Positions 7,380 through 16,298 of a DNA stretch of 64,000 nt are shown here, piece by piece; position 1 is the stretch's first letter; the number at the start of each line of letters is the position of its first letter. Origin of the DNA: Paractinoplanes brasiliensis (GTDB lineage: Bacteria; Actinomycetota; Actinomycetes; Mycobacteriales; Micromonosporaceae); NCBI RefSeq assembly GCF_004362215.1, contig NZ_SNWR01000001.1:1550001-1614000 (forward strand). Direction: 5' to 3'. The notes beneath the pieces are model-generated. The model was not told the DNA's origin. It made no database searches and saw nothing but the letters and a program-made list of their open reading frames with translations. A program made the position numbers and the translations under genes.

Positions 7380-8684
7380 ATGGCACAGAACTCAGGACTC
7401 TCCCTGACCCAGGGCGCGGCACTCTGCGTCGGCGCCGTGCTCGGCACCGGGGTCATCTCGATGCCGGCCCTGGCCGCCGACGTCGCTGGTCCGGCCTCGC
7501 TCGTGGCCTGGCTCGCCCTGATCGTGCTGTCGGCGCCGCTGGCCCTGACCTTCGCCGCGCTCGGGGCACGGCACCCGGACGGCGGCGGCGTCTCCACCTA
7601 CGTCCGGCTGGCGTTCGGCCCGCGGGCGGGCGCCGCGATCGGCTGGACTTTCTTCTTCGCGGTTCCCCTCGGCGCGCCCGCGGCGACCGCGTTCGCGGGC
7701 GGGTACGTGGCCGATGTCATCGGGGGCGGCCACGTCACCCGCCTGCTCACTTTCCTGGTGATCGTGTCGGCGGTGTTCGCGATGAACTGGTACGGCGTGC
7801 GCGTCTCGGGCCGGGTCCAGCTGGTGCTGACCGGCGTGCTGGCCGTGCTGCTGGTGATCACCGTGATCGCCGCGCTCCCCCACGCCGACCTCGGCAACCT
7901 GACCCCGTTCGCGCCGCACGGCTGGGCGGGAGTCGGGTCGGCGGCCGCGGTGCTGGTCTGGGGTTTCGCCGGTTGGGAGGCGGTGTCGTCGCTGGCCGCG
8001 TCGTACCGCAACCCGCGCCGGGACGTGCCCCGGGCCACCGCGATCGCCGTCGTGCTGATCGGTGTGCTCTATCTGGCGGTCGCGCTCACCAGCGTGCTGG
8101 TGCTCGGCCCGGCGCTCGGCTCGAGCTCGGCGCCGCTGGCCGACCTGCTCGCGGCCGGGGTCGGCGGACCGGTCCGGATCCTCACCGCGATCGTGGCGGT
8201 GCTGCTCACGGTGGGCGCGGTCAACGCCTACCTGGCCGGGGCGTCACAGCTCGGGGCGGCACTCACCCGCGACGGCGCGCTGCCGGCGGTGACGGGCCGC
8301 ACGCCGCGGCGGGCGCTGACAACGGTCTTCCTGCTCAGCCTGGCCTCGGCCGCGCTGCCGCTCAGCCTGCACACCTCGCTGCTGCTGGTGACCGGCTGCT
8401 TCACGCTGGTCTACGTGATCGGGACGGCGGCTGCGCTGCGGTTGCTGCCGGCCGGGCCGTGGCGGGTCGTGGCGGCGGCCGGGTTCGTGACCGTGGTCGC
8501 GCTGCTGTGGCTGAACGGGGCGCCGGCGTTGCTGAGCCTGGTGATCGTGGCGGCCTCGCTGGCCTATCAGACGTGGCGTTCCAGGAGGTCGGCGAGGACG
8601 GCCAGCCCCTCGTCGATCAGCGCCGGGTCGGTGGCGCCGAACCCGAGCACGAAGCCGGTCTGCGCGGGCGTGGACGCCGAGTAG
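7380..8684 (+). CDS. APC-family amino acid permease (YjeH-like)
   Basis: 434-residue amino acid-polyamine-organocation transporter with about 12 membrane segments. The N-terminal GAVLGTGVISMPALAA is the conserved first-helix glycine motif, and the overall pattern resembles YjeH-type exporters of methionine and branched-chain amino acids. The reading frame runs through the last 118 bases of the convergent MocR gene; the final 40 or so residues (after YQTWRSRRS) are polar, low in complexity and unlike transporter sequence, so the ancestral stop was probably lost. The MocR-type operator at 7314-7360 lies directly upstream, suggesting control by the neighbour. Direction of transport and substrate are inferred only from family. 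Confidence 0.85.
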   Translation: MAQNSGLSLTQGAALCVGAVLGTGVISMPALAADVAGPASLVAWLALIVLSAPLALTFAALGARHPDGGGVSTYVRLAFGPRAGAAIGWTFFFAVPLGAPAATAFAGGYVADVIGGGHVTRLLTFLVIVSAVFAMNWYGVRVSGRVQLVLTGVLAVLLVITVIAALPHADLGNLTPFAPHGWAGVGSAAAVLVWGFAGWEAVSSLAASYRNPRRDVPRATAIAVVLIGVLYLAVALTSVLVLGPALGSSSAPLADLLAAGVGGPVRILTAIVAVLLTVGAVNAYLAGASQLGAALTRDGALPAVTGRTPRRALTTVFLLSLASAALPLSLHTSLLLVTGCFTLVYVIGTAAALRLLPAGPWRVVAAAGFVTVVALLWLNGAPALLSLVIVAASLAYQTWRSRRSARTASPSSISAGSVAPNPSTKPVCAGVDAE

Positions 8685-9976
8685 GACCGCAGGTCGTCGA
8701 GGGCCAGACCGGCGCGGGCCGCCGCGGACACCACCGCGGTCGAGTCGGCGCCGGTCAACGCCGTGACGTGCAGGCCGGCGGCGGACGGGACGACGTCCAG
8801 CGACCCCAGGCGGGTCAGCCCGGCGGTGATGCGGGCATGCCTTTCCCCGTACGCGCGTCCGGCCTTGCGCACGTGCCGGGCGAGCAGCCCCTCGTCGAGG
8901 AAGCGCGCCAGAGCCGCCTGCACGGCCGGTTGCCCGTAGCCGTCGCCGAGCTGCCGGGCGGCGATCAGGGCGTCGCGCAGTCCCGGGGTGGCGAGCACGA
9001 AGCCCGTACGGATGGCCGGGAGCATGCTCTTGGAGAAGGTTCCCACATAGAGCACGCGGCCGGCCGTGTCGAGGCTGTGCAACGGTTCCAGGGGACGGGC
9101 CGAGAAGCGGAACTCGCTGTCGTAGTCGTCCTCGACGATCGCGGCGGGCCGGGCGCGGGCCCAGTCGAGCAGTTCCCGCCGGCGGGCCAGGCTCATCGCG
9201 CGGCCGAGCGGGAACTGATGCGACGGGGTGGTGTGGACGAGCCGGCAGTGCGCGGGCAGATCCGCCACGACCAGGCCCTCGTCGTCGACCCGTACGCCGG
9301 TCACCCTCGCCCCCAGCGCGGCCAGGATGCGGCGGGCCGGCGGATAACCCGGCTCCTCGACCGCGACCACGTCCCCGGGCCTCACCAGAACCCGCGCGAT
9401 CAGGTCGAAAGCGTGCTGGGCGCCGTTGGTGACGACCACGTCGGCGGCGGTGGCGCGCACGCCGCGGGAGACGCCGATGTACCGGGCGACGGCCTCACGC
9501 AGCCCCGGGTGCCCGGCCGGGTCCCCGTACGTGCCGGGGTTGTTCGCCCGCAGGCGCAGCTCGGCGGTGACCAGGCGGCGCCACACGTCGAACGGGAAGA
9601 GCCCGGCGTCGGGGATGCCGCTTCGGAAGTCGTAGCGGGGTTTCTTGGTGGCGCCGCTCGTCTCCAGCGGCTCGAAGACCCAGCCCTCCCGGGGCCTCAG
9701 CTGGTCCACACCCGCTCGGCGTCTTGTCCGCCTCACGGCCTTCACAGCGACGAAGGTGCCGACGCCCACCTGGGCTGACAAGTATCCCTCGGCGACCAGC
9801 CGTTCGTACGCGGCGGCCACACTCCCCCGGGCCACGCCCAGATCGGCCGCGAGCGCCCTGGTCGGCGGCAGCCGCTCGCCCGCCGGGAGCCGGCCGTCCA
9901 CGATGGCCGTCCGCAGCGCGCGATAGACAGCGGCGGTCTTCCCGTCCGTGCCGTCCAGCCGAATGATCAGGTCCAC
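8567..9976 (-). CDS. MocR/PdxR-type GntR regulator with aminotransferase domain
   Basis: 469 residues: an N-terminal GntR winged helix (YRALRTAIVDGRLPAGERLP then TRALAADLGVARGSVAAAYE) and a class-I aminotransferase-like domain with the PLP lysine in GTFSKSMLPAIRTGF. These regulators sense PLP or an amino-compound adduct and usually control PLP synthesis or a nearby transporter. The start is GTG. The gene is convergent with the permease, overlapping it by 118 bp, and divergent from the protease gene across a region with a perfect inverted repeat (10045-10076). Its likely target is the permease, given the repeats upstream of that gene. Neither pdxS nor pdxT is nearby, so it is not clearly PdxR itself. 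Confidence 0.88.
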   Translation of the reverse strand: MDLIIRLDGTDGKTAAVYRALRTAIVDGRLPAGERLPPTRALAADLGVARGSVAAAYERLVAEGYLSAQVGVGTFVAVKAVRRTRRRAGVDQLRPREGWVFEPLETSGATKKPRYDFRSGIPDAGLFPFDVWRRLVTAELRLRANNPGTYGDPAGHPGLREAVARYIGVSRGVRATAADVVVTNGAQHAFDLIARVLVRPGDVVAVEEPGYPPARRILAALGARVTGVRVDDEGLVVADLPAHCRLVHTTPSHQFPLGRAMSLARRRELLDWARARPAAIVEDDYDSEFRFSARPLEPLHSLDTAGRVLYVGTFSKSMLPAIRTGFVLATPGLRDALIAARQLGDGYGQPAVQAALARFLDEGLLARHVRKAGRAYGERHARITAGLTRLGSLDVVPSAAGLHVTALTGADSTAVVSAAARAGLALDDLRSYSASTPAQTGFVLGFGATDPALIDEGLAVLADLLERHV

Positions 9977-10044
9977 CCGCTCATTCTGCGCACTATGGCC
10001 TAATCGATATGCGGCCCTCGACGACAGCGCCCCCTACGCTCAGC

Positions 10045-10076
10045 GGTATTGAAGAGACAAACGTCGATTCAATACC
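10045..10076. promoter_or_regulatory. Perfect inverted repeat upstream of the secreted protease
   Basis: GGTATTGAA (10045-10053) and TTCAATACC (10068-10076) form a perfect 9-bp inverted repeat with a 14-base spacer, in an otherwise GC-rich stretch. It lies 25 bases before the protease ATG and about 70 bases from the divergent MocR start. Centre-to-centre spacing is 23 bases, about two helical turns, so it fits a dimeric regulator site; a hairpin in the 5' leader is the alternative. Confidence 0.5.
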
Positions 10077-10101
10077 CCCAGCCGGCTCAGAGAGGATCAG
10101 C

Positions 10102-11244
<1,143 letters not shown>

Positions 11245-11253
11245 TCACCGGTC

Positions 11254-11280
11254 GGGGCGCCCGGGTCTCCCGGGCGCCCC
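11254..11280 (+). terminator. Perfect 12-bp hairpin after the protease gene
   Basis: GGGGCGCCCGGG (11254-11265), loop TCT, CCCGGGCGCCCC (11269-11280), nine bases after the stop. The stem is perfect; there is no U tract, as is common for actinobacterial terminators. It separates the protease from the MFS gene. Confidence 0.85.
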
Positions 11281-11389
11281 TCCCTCCGCCCGCCCCTTCT
11301 GCCGGGCGCCTCCACAGGCGGCAGGGATCGAACGCAGTACATATCCTGCAGAGCGTGACCACATCGCTGCTCTCCGTCCGGACAACGCC

Positions 11390-12607
11390 GTGACCAGCCT
11401 GTGGCGCAACCGCGAGTTCACTCTGCTGTGGACCAGTCAATGCCTGTCCGACCTGGGCGGCGCGATCGCCATGCTGGCCGTTCCGCTGCTGGTCCTCGAG
11501 GTCACCGGCTCCGCCGTGCAGGCCGGCGCGGTCGGCACCGCGGCCCAGGCGACCAAGCTGATCTGCCGATTACCGGCCGGCGTCCTGGCCGACCGGGTCA
11601 ACCGCCGCCGGGCGATGCTGATCTGCGACGTCGTACGCCTGATCGCCTTCACCGGCCTGGCCGTGGCGGTCGTGCTCGGGCGGGCCACGCTCGGCACGAT
11701 CATCGTGGTCGCCGTGATCGACGCGGTCGGCGGTTCGCTGTTCAACACCACCGAACACGCGTCGCTGCGCAGCATCGTCCCGCCCGCCCAGCTGCCCGCC
11801 GCCGTGGCCCGCAACGAGGCGCGCAGCTACGCCACCTCGTTGGCCGGGCCCCCGGTCGGCGGCCTGCTCTTCGGCCTCGGCCAGGCACTGCCGTTCCTGG
11901 GCAACGCGGTGTCCTACCTGGCCTCGCTGATCGGCGTGGCGATGATCCGCAAGCCGCTGCAGACCGCCCGCCCCGACAACCCGCCCCGGCACACCAAGGC
12001 CCTGGCCGAGGGCATCCGGTTCGTTTTCGGCAATCCGTTCCTGCGGGCGGTGCTGCTCATCGCGGCCCCGCTCAACTTCGCCCTGTACGGGTCGATCTTC
12101 ACCATCGTCGTCACGCTGCAGAGTCACCGGGTGGCGCCCGGCGTGATCGGCCTGACCGAGACCATCGTCAGCGCGGGCGGGCTGATCGGCGCCCTGGCCG
12201 CGCCCGCCCTGCTGCGCCGGCTGTCGTTCCCGGCCCTCATCCGAGGCCTGGGCTGGGCGGCGACGCTGTTCCTGGCGGTGAGCGCCCTGCTGACGATGAG
12301 CGTGGCCGCGGCCGTGCCGGTGGCCCTGGCGATCTTCGTGGGCCCGGCCTGCAACGCGGCCCTGTTCGGCTACCAGGCGGCCATCACCCCCGACCACCTG
12401 CAGGGCCGCGTGCTGAGCGTGATCTTCCTGGTGGCCATGTCGGCCGCCGCGGCGGCGCCGTTGCTCGCGGGCGTGTTCGTGACGCTGTGGTCACCCACCA
12501 TCAGCATCCTGCTCTTCTCAGCGGCCGTCTCCGCCTCAGCCCTCACGGCGACGTTCTCACCGGCCATCCGCACGATGCGCCCGCTCGAGGAACCGGTCAC
12601 CGCCTGA
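11390..12607 (+). CDS. MFS transporter (MFS_3 / enterobactin-exporter-like)
   Basis: 405-residue major facilitator with 11-12 hydrophobic segments. The N-terminal LWRNREFTLLWTSQCLSDLG and the loop motif ADRVNRRRAML (helix 2-3) are typical of the MFS_3 group that includes EntS-like siderophore exporters and macrolide-type efflux pumps. The GTG start at 11390 has no clear ribosome site, but the protein begins exactly where family members begin. It is a single gene, between the protease terminator and a convergent unknown. Substrate unknown. Confidence 0.85.
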   Translation: MTSLWRNREFTLLWTSQCLSDLGGAIAMLAVPLLVLEVTGSAVQAGAVGTAAQATKLICRLPAGVLADRVNRRRAMLICDVVRLIAFTGLAVAVVLGRATLGTIIVVAVIDAVGGSLFNTTEHASLRSIVPPAQLPAAVARNEARSYATSLAGPPVGGLLFGLGQALPFLGNAVSYLASLIGVAMIRKPLQTARPDNPPRHTKALAEGIRFVFGNPFLRAVLLIAAPLNFALYGSIFTIVVTLQSHRVAPGVIGLTETIVSAGGLIGALAAPALLRRLSFPALIRGLGWAATLFLAVSALLTMSVAAAVPVALAIFVGPACNAALFGYQAAITPDHLQGRVLSVIFLVAMSAAAAAPLLAGVFVTLWSPTISILLFSAAVSASALTATFSPAIRTMRPLEEPVTA

Positions 12608-12716
12608 CCCCTCGCCGGTTCGCCAGCCACACCTCCGTGACCTGCTCGGCCCGCCACAGCGTCGAGTTCACTGTCGCCTCGGTCACGGCCCGGTCCGCCG
12701 CGCGCCCGAACGACAA
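12597..12716 (-). pseudogene. Possible small ORF or gene remnant
   Basis: A minus-strand frame ending at 12597 stays open back to a TAA just upstream of 12761 and shows strongly GC-biased third positions, unlike the other frames here. It encodes a piece containing GRAADRAVTEATVNSTLWRA and ending LANRRGVRR. There is no ATG; TTG (12716) or GTG (12686) are the candidate starts, without a ribosome site. It may be the 3' remnant of a gene, a small protein, or chance. I do not recognise the family. Confidence 0.25.
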
Positions 12717-12833
12717 GCCGCACGCCGCTTGCGTGGCACTCAGCGAACCGTGCCCAAGCGGTTACGGCTGTTTCGCCGTACGGGGAATGTGGGGTGCCGG
12801 GGTTCGGCGGCGCGCCGCGGCTGGCGGCTGTGG

Positions 12834-13262
12834 TCAGCGGCCGTCGGCGAGGCGATGGCTGTATTCGCGGACGGCGGCGGCGTAGGTCTGCTCGTCGAGG
12901 GTCCAGTCGGCGTCGCCGGGTGAGGTGGCCCGGTTCAACTGGGCCTGCAACGTCATCACGGCCGACGACAGACCGCTGAACGGCCGGCTGCGCCACAGCT
13001 GCTCGCCTGCCGGGGCCACCTCGACCAGGTCGTCCTCCACCACGATCAAACCCGCCCCGGCCAGACGGCGTACGGACTCCTCCAGCTCGGCCCGGCTGGG
13101 CACGCTGTGATGCAGGAAATCGGCTGCGGCCAGGACATCGGCCAGGCTCGCGCCGGCCATCGGGAGCGCCGCGTGCAGTGCCCGATCACGCTCGAGGCGC
13201 TCGGCTATGACCGCCGACACGAAGATCCACGCGTCGTTCCACTGCCAGTCGCCAGCCCCCAT
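12834..13262 (-). CDS. Conserved-looking hypothetical protein, winged-helix-like
   Basis: 142 residues from ATG 13262 (MGAGDWQWND); an ATG at 13319 in the same frame would add 19 residues that look noncoding. The segment ASLADVLAAADFLHHSVPSR plus EELEESVRRLAGAGLIVVEDD (here written AELEESVRRL...) has the helix-helix-wing pattern of a small winged-helix domain, and the C-terminus is helical. Function unknown; it could be a DNA-binding or protein-interaction module. It is flanked by a MFS gene and a repeat-bearing spacer, with no operon partner. Confidence 0.6.
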   Translation of the reverse strand: MGAGDWQWNDAWIFVSAVIAERLERDRALHAALPMAGASLADVLAAADFLHHSVPSRAELEESVRRLAGAGLIVVEDDLVEVAPAGEQLWRSRPFSGLSSAVMTLQAQLNRATSPGDADWTLDEQTYAAAVREYSHRLADGR

Positions 13263-13476
13263 GCGGCAATGATGCCGTGCCACCCCGGCGCCGGGAAGCA
13301 GATGTGTCGCGATGATCACAAAGCTGTGACCGATGACCTTGGCGACTTAACCGGTTCGCAGCGTGAAGAGCTGCGTCCAATGGGGACAGAAGCCACCGAT
13401 GAGTGAACGTGAGGGCCGGCGCGCGACCGGCGAGCCTCAGCCCACCGGCACGAGCGGCCACGTCTCAGCGCCGTGA

Positions 13477-13552
13477 GCGGGCCGGGCTCAGCGGGCCGGG
13501 CTCAGCGGGCCGGGCTCAGCGCGCAGGGCCCGGCTGGCGCAGGGCCCGGCTG
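13477..13552. repeat. Two adjoining GC-rich tandem repeats
   Basis: Three exact copies of the 14-mer GCGGGCCGGGCTCA (13477-13518) are followed by two exact copies of the 16-mer GCGCAGGGCCCGGCTG (13521-13552). They sit in the 350-base gene-free stretch 13263-13616, downstream of the yczE-like gene. The rest of that stretch shows no coding frame and no other signal I can support. Confidence 0.85.
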
Positions 13553-13616
13553 GCGCGAAATCACTACCCGGGGCCAGTGCGCGCGAGCCCAGGGTGCGCG
13601 GGATCGGCGTACGGGG

Positions 13617-14255
13617 TCAGTGTGCCGGCGCCGGCTCGGCGGGGACGGGCATGCGGACGGTGCACCACGGCAGGAACACGTGCACCAGCGGGCCGATGGC
13701 GAGGGCGTAAGCCACCGTGCCGATGCCGACCGTACCCCCGAGCAGGAAACCCACCGCGAGCACCAAGACCTCGATCGAGGTGCGCACGAGCCGGATCGAC
13801 AGACGGGGGAACCGGCCCACGATCCCGGTCATCAGCCCGTCACGCGGTCCCGGGCCGAACCGGCTGCCGATGTAGAGGCCCGTGGCCAGGCCGTTGAGCA
13901 GGATGCCACCGATCAGGTAGCCGACCCGGGACTGGATGGCGCCGCCCGCGGGCAGCACGGCCAGAGCGCCGTCCACCGCGAAGCCGACGACGACCAGGTT
14001 GGCGATGGTGCCGAAGCCGGGTTTCTGCCGCAGCGGGATCCAGAGCAGCAGGATCGGGACGCCCAGCAGGATCACCACCCAGCCGAAGCTGATGCCGGTG
14101 ACCTCGGACAGGCCCTGGTGGAACACGTCCCACGGGTTGAGCCCGAGCGCCGACTCGACCATGAACGCCATGCTCACGCCGTAGAGCACGAGACCCGCGA
14201 AGAGCTGGGTCACGCGACGGGTGAGACGACGATCTCGGTTGCCACTCGGTTGCAT
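13617..14255 (-). CDS. YczE/YitT-like integral membrane protein
   Basis: 212-residue membrane protein with about five hydrophobic segments and the family motifs GLNPWDVFHQGL near the N-terminus and GSRFGPGPRDGLMTG in the middle, typical of the YczE group. Bacillus yczE likewise sits beside a MocR regulator (ycxD), and this gene is divergent from one here. ATG 14255 is preferred; GTG 14264 and TTG 14276 lie upstream, but a GCCAATT operator repeat (14272-14278) would overlap the longest form. Biochemical role is not established; the pairing suggests a small-molecule transporter induced by an amine or vitamin B6-related ligand. Confidence 0.8.
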   Translation of the reverse strand: MQPSGNRDRRLTRRVTQLFAGLVLYGVSMAFMVESALGLNPWDVFHQGLSEVTGISFGWVVILLGVPILLLWIPLRQKPGFGTIANLVVVGFAVDGALAVLPAGGAIQSRVGYLIGGILLNGLATGLYIGSRFGPGPRDGLMTGIVGRFPRLSIRLVRTSIEVLVLAVGFLLGGTVGIGTVAYALAIGPLVHVFLPWCTVRMPVPAEPAPAH

Positions 14256-14271
14256 GAATGCCACTCTGAGG

Positions 14272-14343
14272 GCCAATTGCGGGAAGCTGAAGAGCCAATT
14301 CGCCGGAGGTGGATGTGACCACGACGATACGTGGAGGCCAATT
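14272..14343. promoter_or_regulatory. Three GCCAATT operator repeats of the yczE-mocR pair
   Basis: Exact heptamers GCCAATT occur at 14272-14278, 14294-14300 and 14337-14343, that is, 22 and 43 bases apart, close to two and four helical turns and all on the same face. They span the divergent promoter region and the first codons of the MocR gene. The arrangement fits MocR binding to direct repeats and would let the regulator control both itself and the membrane protein. Confidence 0.65.
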
Positions 14344-15769
14344 GGCGCGTCTGCTCGGTCAGTGGCACTCGCTGCCGGGCCGGCACCGCAGCCCCGATTA
14401 CGCCGCCCTGGCCGCGGCGGTACGCGGACTGCTCAGCGACGGCAGACTGCCCTTGGGCGTACGCCTGCCCGCCGAGCGCGAGCTCGCCGAGGCGCTCGCC
14501 GTGAGCCGCACCACGGTCAGCGCCGCCTATCGGACCCTGCGCGAGACCGGCCACCTCAACAGCCGCCGCGGCGCCGGCAGCTGGACCACGCTCCCCCACG
14601 GCCACCGGGTCGCCACCTCGGGGTTGTGGGCCGCGGGCGACGACCACGACATGATCGACCTGGGGGTGGCCGCCTCCGCCGCCCCCGACGAGCTGGTCCC
14701 GGCCGCCCGTGCCGCCGCCGACGACCTGCCGCGCTACCTGGGCAGCGCCGGTTATCACCCGACCGGCCTGATGGAGCTGCGCGACGCCGTGGCCGCCGGT
14801 TACCGGGCTCGCGGCGTGGCCACCTCGGCCGAGCAGATCCTCATCACCGCGGGCACTCAGCAGGCCCTTGACCTGGTGCTGCGGCTTTCCGTCCCGGCCG
14901 GCTCGCCCGTGCTGGTGGAGGCGCCCACCTATCCGAACGCGCTGGCCGCCCTGGCCGCGCGCCGGGCCCGCATCAACACCCACGGGCTGGACGCCGAGAC
15001 CGGCTGGGACGGCGAGATGCTGCTGGGCGCCCTGCGGCAGACCCGGCCCCGCCTGTCGTACGTGATCCCCGAGTTCCACAACCCGACCGGGCACCTGATG
15101 TCGGCCGATCTGCGCGAGCGCCTGGCCGCCACGGCCCATTCCACCGGTACGGAGCTGGTGGTCGACGAATCGTGGGTGGACCTCGCGCTGGAGGGCGAGC
15201 CGATGCCGCCACCGGTGGCCGTGTTCGACCGGCACTCGCGGGTGGTGTCGATCGGGGGCATGAGCAAGGGCTACTGGGGTGGCCTGCGGATCGGGTGGGT
15301 GCGCGCGGCGGCTCCGCTGGTGCAGCGCCTGGCCGCCATCCGGGTCGGCGTCGACATGGCCAGCCCGGTGCTCGAGCAGTTGGTCGCCGTCCGGCTGCTC
15401 GACCAGGCCCCGCAGGTGCTCGGTGAGCGGCGCGCCCGGCTGCGGGAACGGCGGGACGTGCTCGCAGCGGCCCTGCGGCGGCTGCTGCCGGAGTGGAGTT
15501 TCGTGCTGCCGCGCGGCGGGGCGTCGCTCTGGGCGGAGCTGGACGGGCCGATCTCGAGCGCGCTGGCCCGGGCCGCGGAGGATGTGGGCGTACGGCTGGC
15601 CCCCGGCCCCCGCTTCGGCCTGGACGGCACGCTCGAGCGCTTCCTGCGGCTGCCGTTCACACTGCCGGCGGAGGACCTCACCGAGGCCGTACGCCGGATC
15701 GCCTCGGTGCGGCACGACCTGGACCGCGCGTCCGTGCCGTCGTGGCGCACCCCGTCGGTGATCGCCTAG
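14315..15769 (+). CDS. MocR-type GntR regulator with aminotransferase domain
   Basis: 484 residues. The GntR winged helix is at about 30-95 (RGLLSDGRLPLGVRLPAERE then LAEALAVSRTTVSAAYRTLR), and the class-I aminotransferase-like domain runs from about 120, with the PLP lysine in IGGMSKGYWGGLRIGW. I chose GTG 14315 because GGAGG (14305-14309) precedes it by five bases; GTG 14309 overlaps that site. It is divergent from the YczE-like gene, with three GCCAATT repeats between them, a standard MocR-target layout. The last bases overlap the convergent split-barrel gene, the two stops sharing CTAG. Confidence 0.9.
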   Translation: MTTTIRGGQLARLLGQWHSLPGRHRSPDYAALAAAVRGLLSDGRLPLGVRLPAERELAEALAVSRTTVSAAYRTLRETGHLNSRRGAGSWTTLPHGHRVATSGLWAAGDDHDMIDLGVAASAAPDELVPAARAAADDLPRYLGSAGYHPTGLMELRDAVAAGYRARGVATSAEQILITAGTQQALDLVLRLSVPAGSPVLVEAPTYPNALAALAARRARINTHGLDAETGWDGEMLLGALRQTRPRLSYVIPEFHNPTGHLMSADLRERLAATAHSTGTELVVDESWVDLALEGEPMPPPVAVFDRHSRVVSIGGMSKGYWGGLRIGWVRAAAPLVQRLAAIRVGVDMASPVLEQLVAVRLLDQAPQVLGERRARLRERRDVLAAALRRLLPEWSFVLPRGGASLWAELDGPISSALARAAEDVGVRLAPGPRFGLDGTLERFLRLPFTLPAEDLTEAVRRIASVRHDLDRASVPSWRTPSVIA

Positions 15770-16218
15770 ATCTTCCAGACGCCGCCGGTCATCAGGGTGC
15801 GGCCGGGCAGTTCGTTCACCTCGCGCCAGGCCTGGATCCGCTCGGGGCGCATCACGAGGAAGACGTACTCGTCCCCGGCCGTACGGGGGTCCCAGTCGCT
15901 CTGCTCGGCGTAGGCGGCGCCCTCGTCGTGTGCCTCGGCGACCGGGAGCGTCGTCTCGAGCACGGCGTCGATCAGCACGACGTCACGGGTGGGGCCGAAA
16001 CCGATGCGTGCCCGGCCTGTCGCGGTGATGTTGCGGGCCGTGGGCGTCGAGCGGGCGGTGGCGATCAGCAGCCGTTCCCGGAACCAGGCCGCCGTGAGGG
16101 GCACAAGGAAGGGCTGGTCGCCGGCCGCCGTGGACACCCAGGCGTCGGCCACGGGGGCGCTCAACCGGGCGAGCACGTCCGCCTTGCGCTGCTCAGGAGA
16201 GCGCGGATCGTCAGGCAT
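15766..16218 (-). CDS. Pyridoxamine 5'-phosphate oxidase-like split beta-barrel protein
   Basis: 150-residue flavin- or F420-binding fold of the PNPOx-like family (core LSAPVADAWVSTAAGDQPFL and RARIGFGPTRDVVLIDAVLE). Many actinobacterial members are F420-dependent reductases or binders of unknown substrate; key residues are too variable to choose here. It converges on the MocR gene with a 4-bp overlap. A MocR regulator senses PLP, so a vitamin B6 link is tempting, but the sequence is not PdxH-like enough to claim it. A long hairpin separates it from the upstream acyl-CoA ligase. Confidence 0.75.
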   Translation of the reverse strand: MPDDPRSPEQRKADVLARLSAPVADAWVSTAAGDQPFLVPLTAAWFRERLLIATARSTPTARNITATGRARIGFGPTRDVVLIDAVLETTLPVAEAHDEGAAYAEQSDWDPRTAGDEYVFLVMRPERIQAWREVNELPGRTLMTGGVWKI

Positions 16219-16237
16219 CGCCGTAGCCTACGCTCGG

Positions 16238-16285
16238 CGAACCAGAAGACCGGTCTCCCGCCGTACGGGGAAACCGGTCTTCTGG
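16238..16285 (-). terminator. 15-bp hairpin after the acyl-CoA ligase gene
   Basis: AACCAGAAGACCGGT (16238-16252) and ACCGGTCTTCTGGTT (16271-16285) are perfectly complementary with an 18-base loop, 14 bases beyond the ligase stop on the minus strand. It lies also just before the next minus-strand gene, so it insulates the two. Confidence 0.8.
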
Positions 16286-16298
16286 TTGTGGCGCGTGA

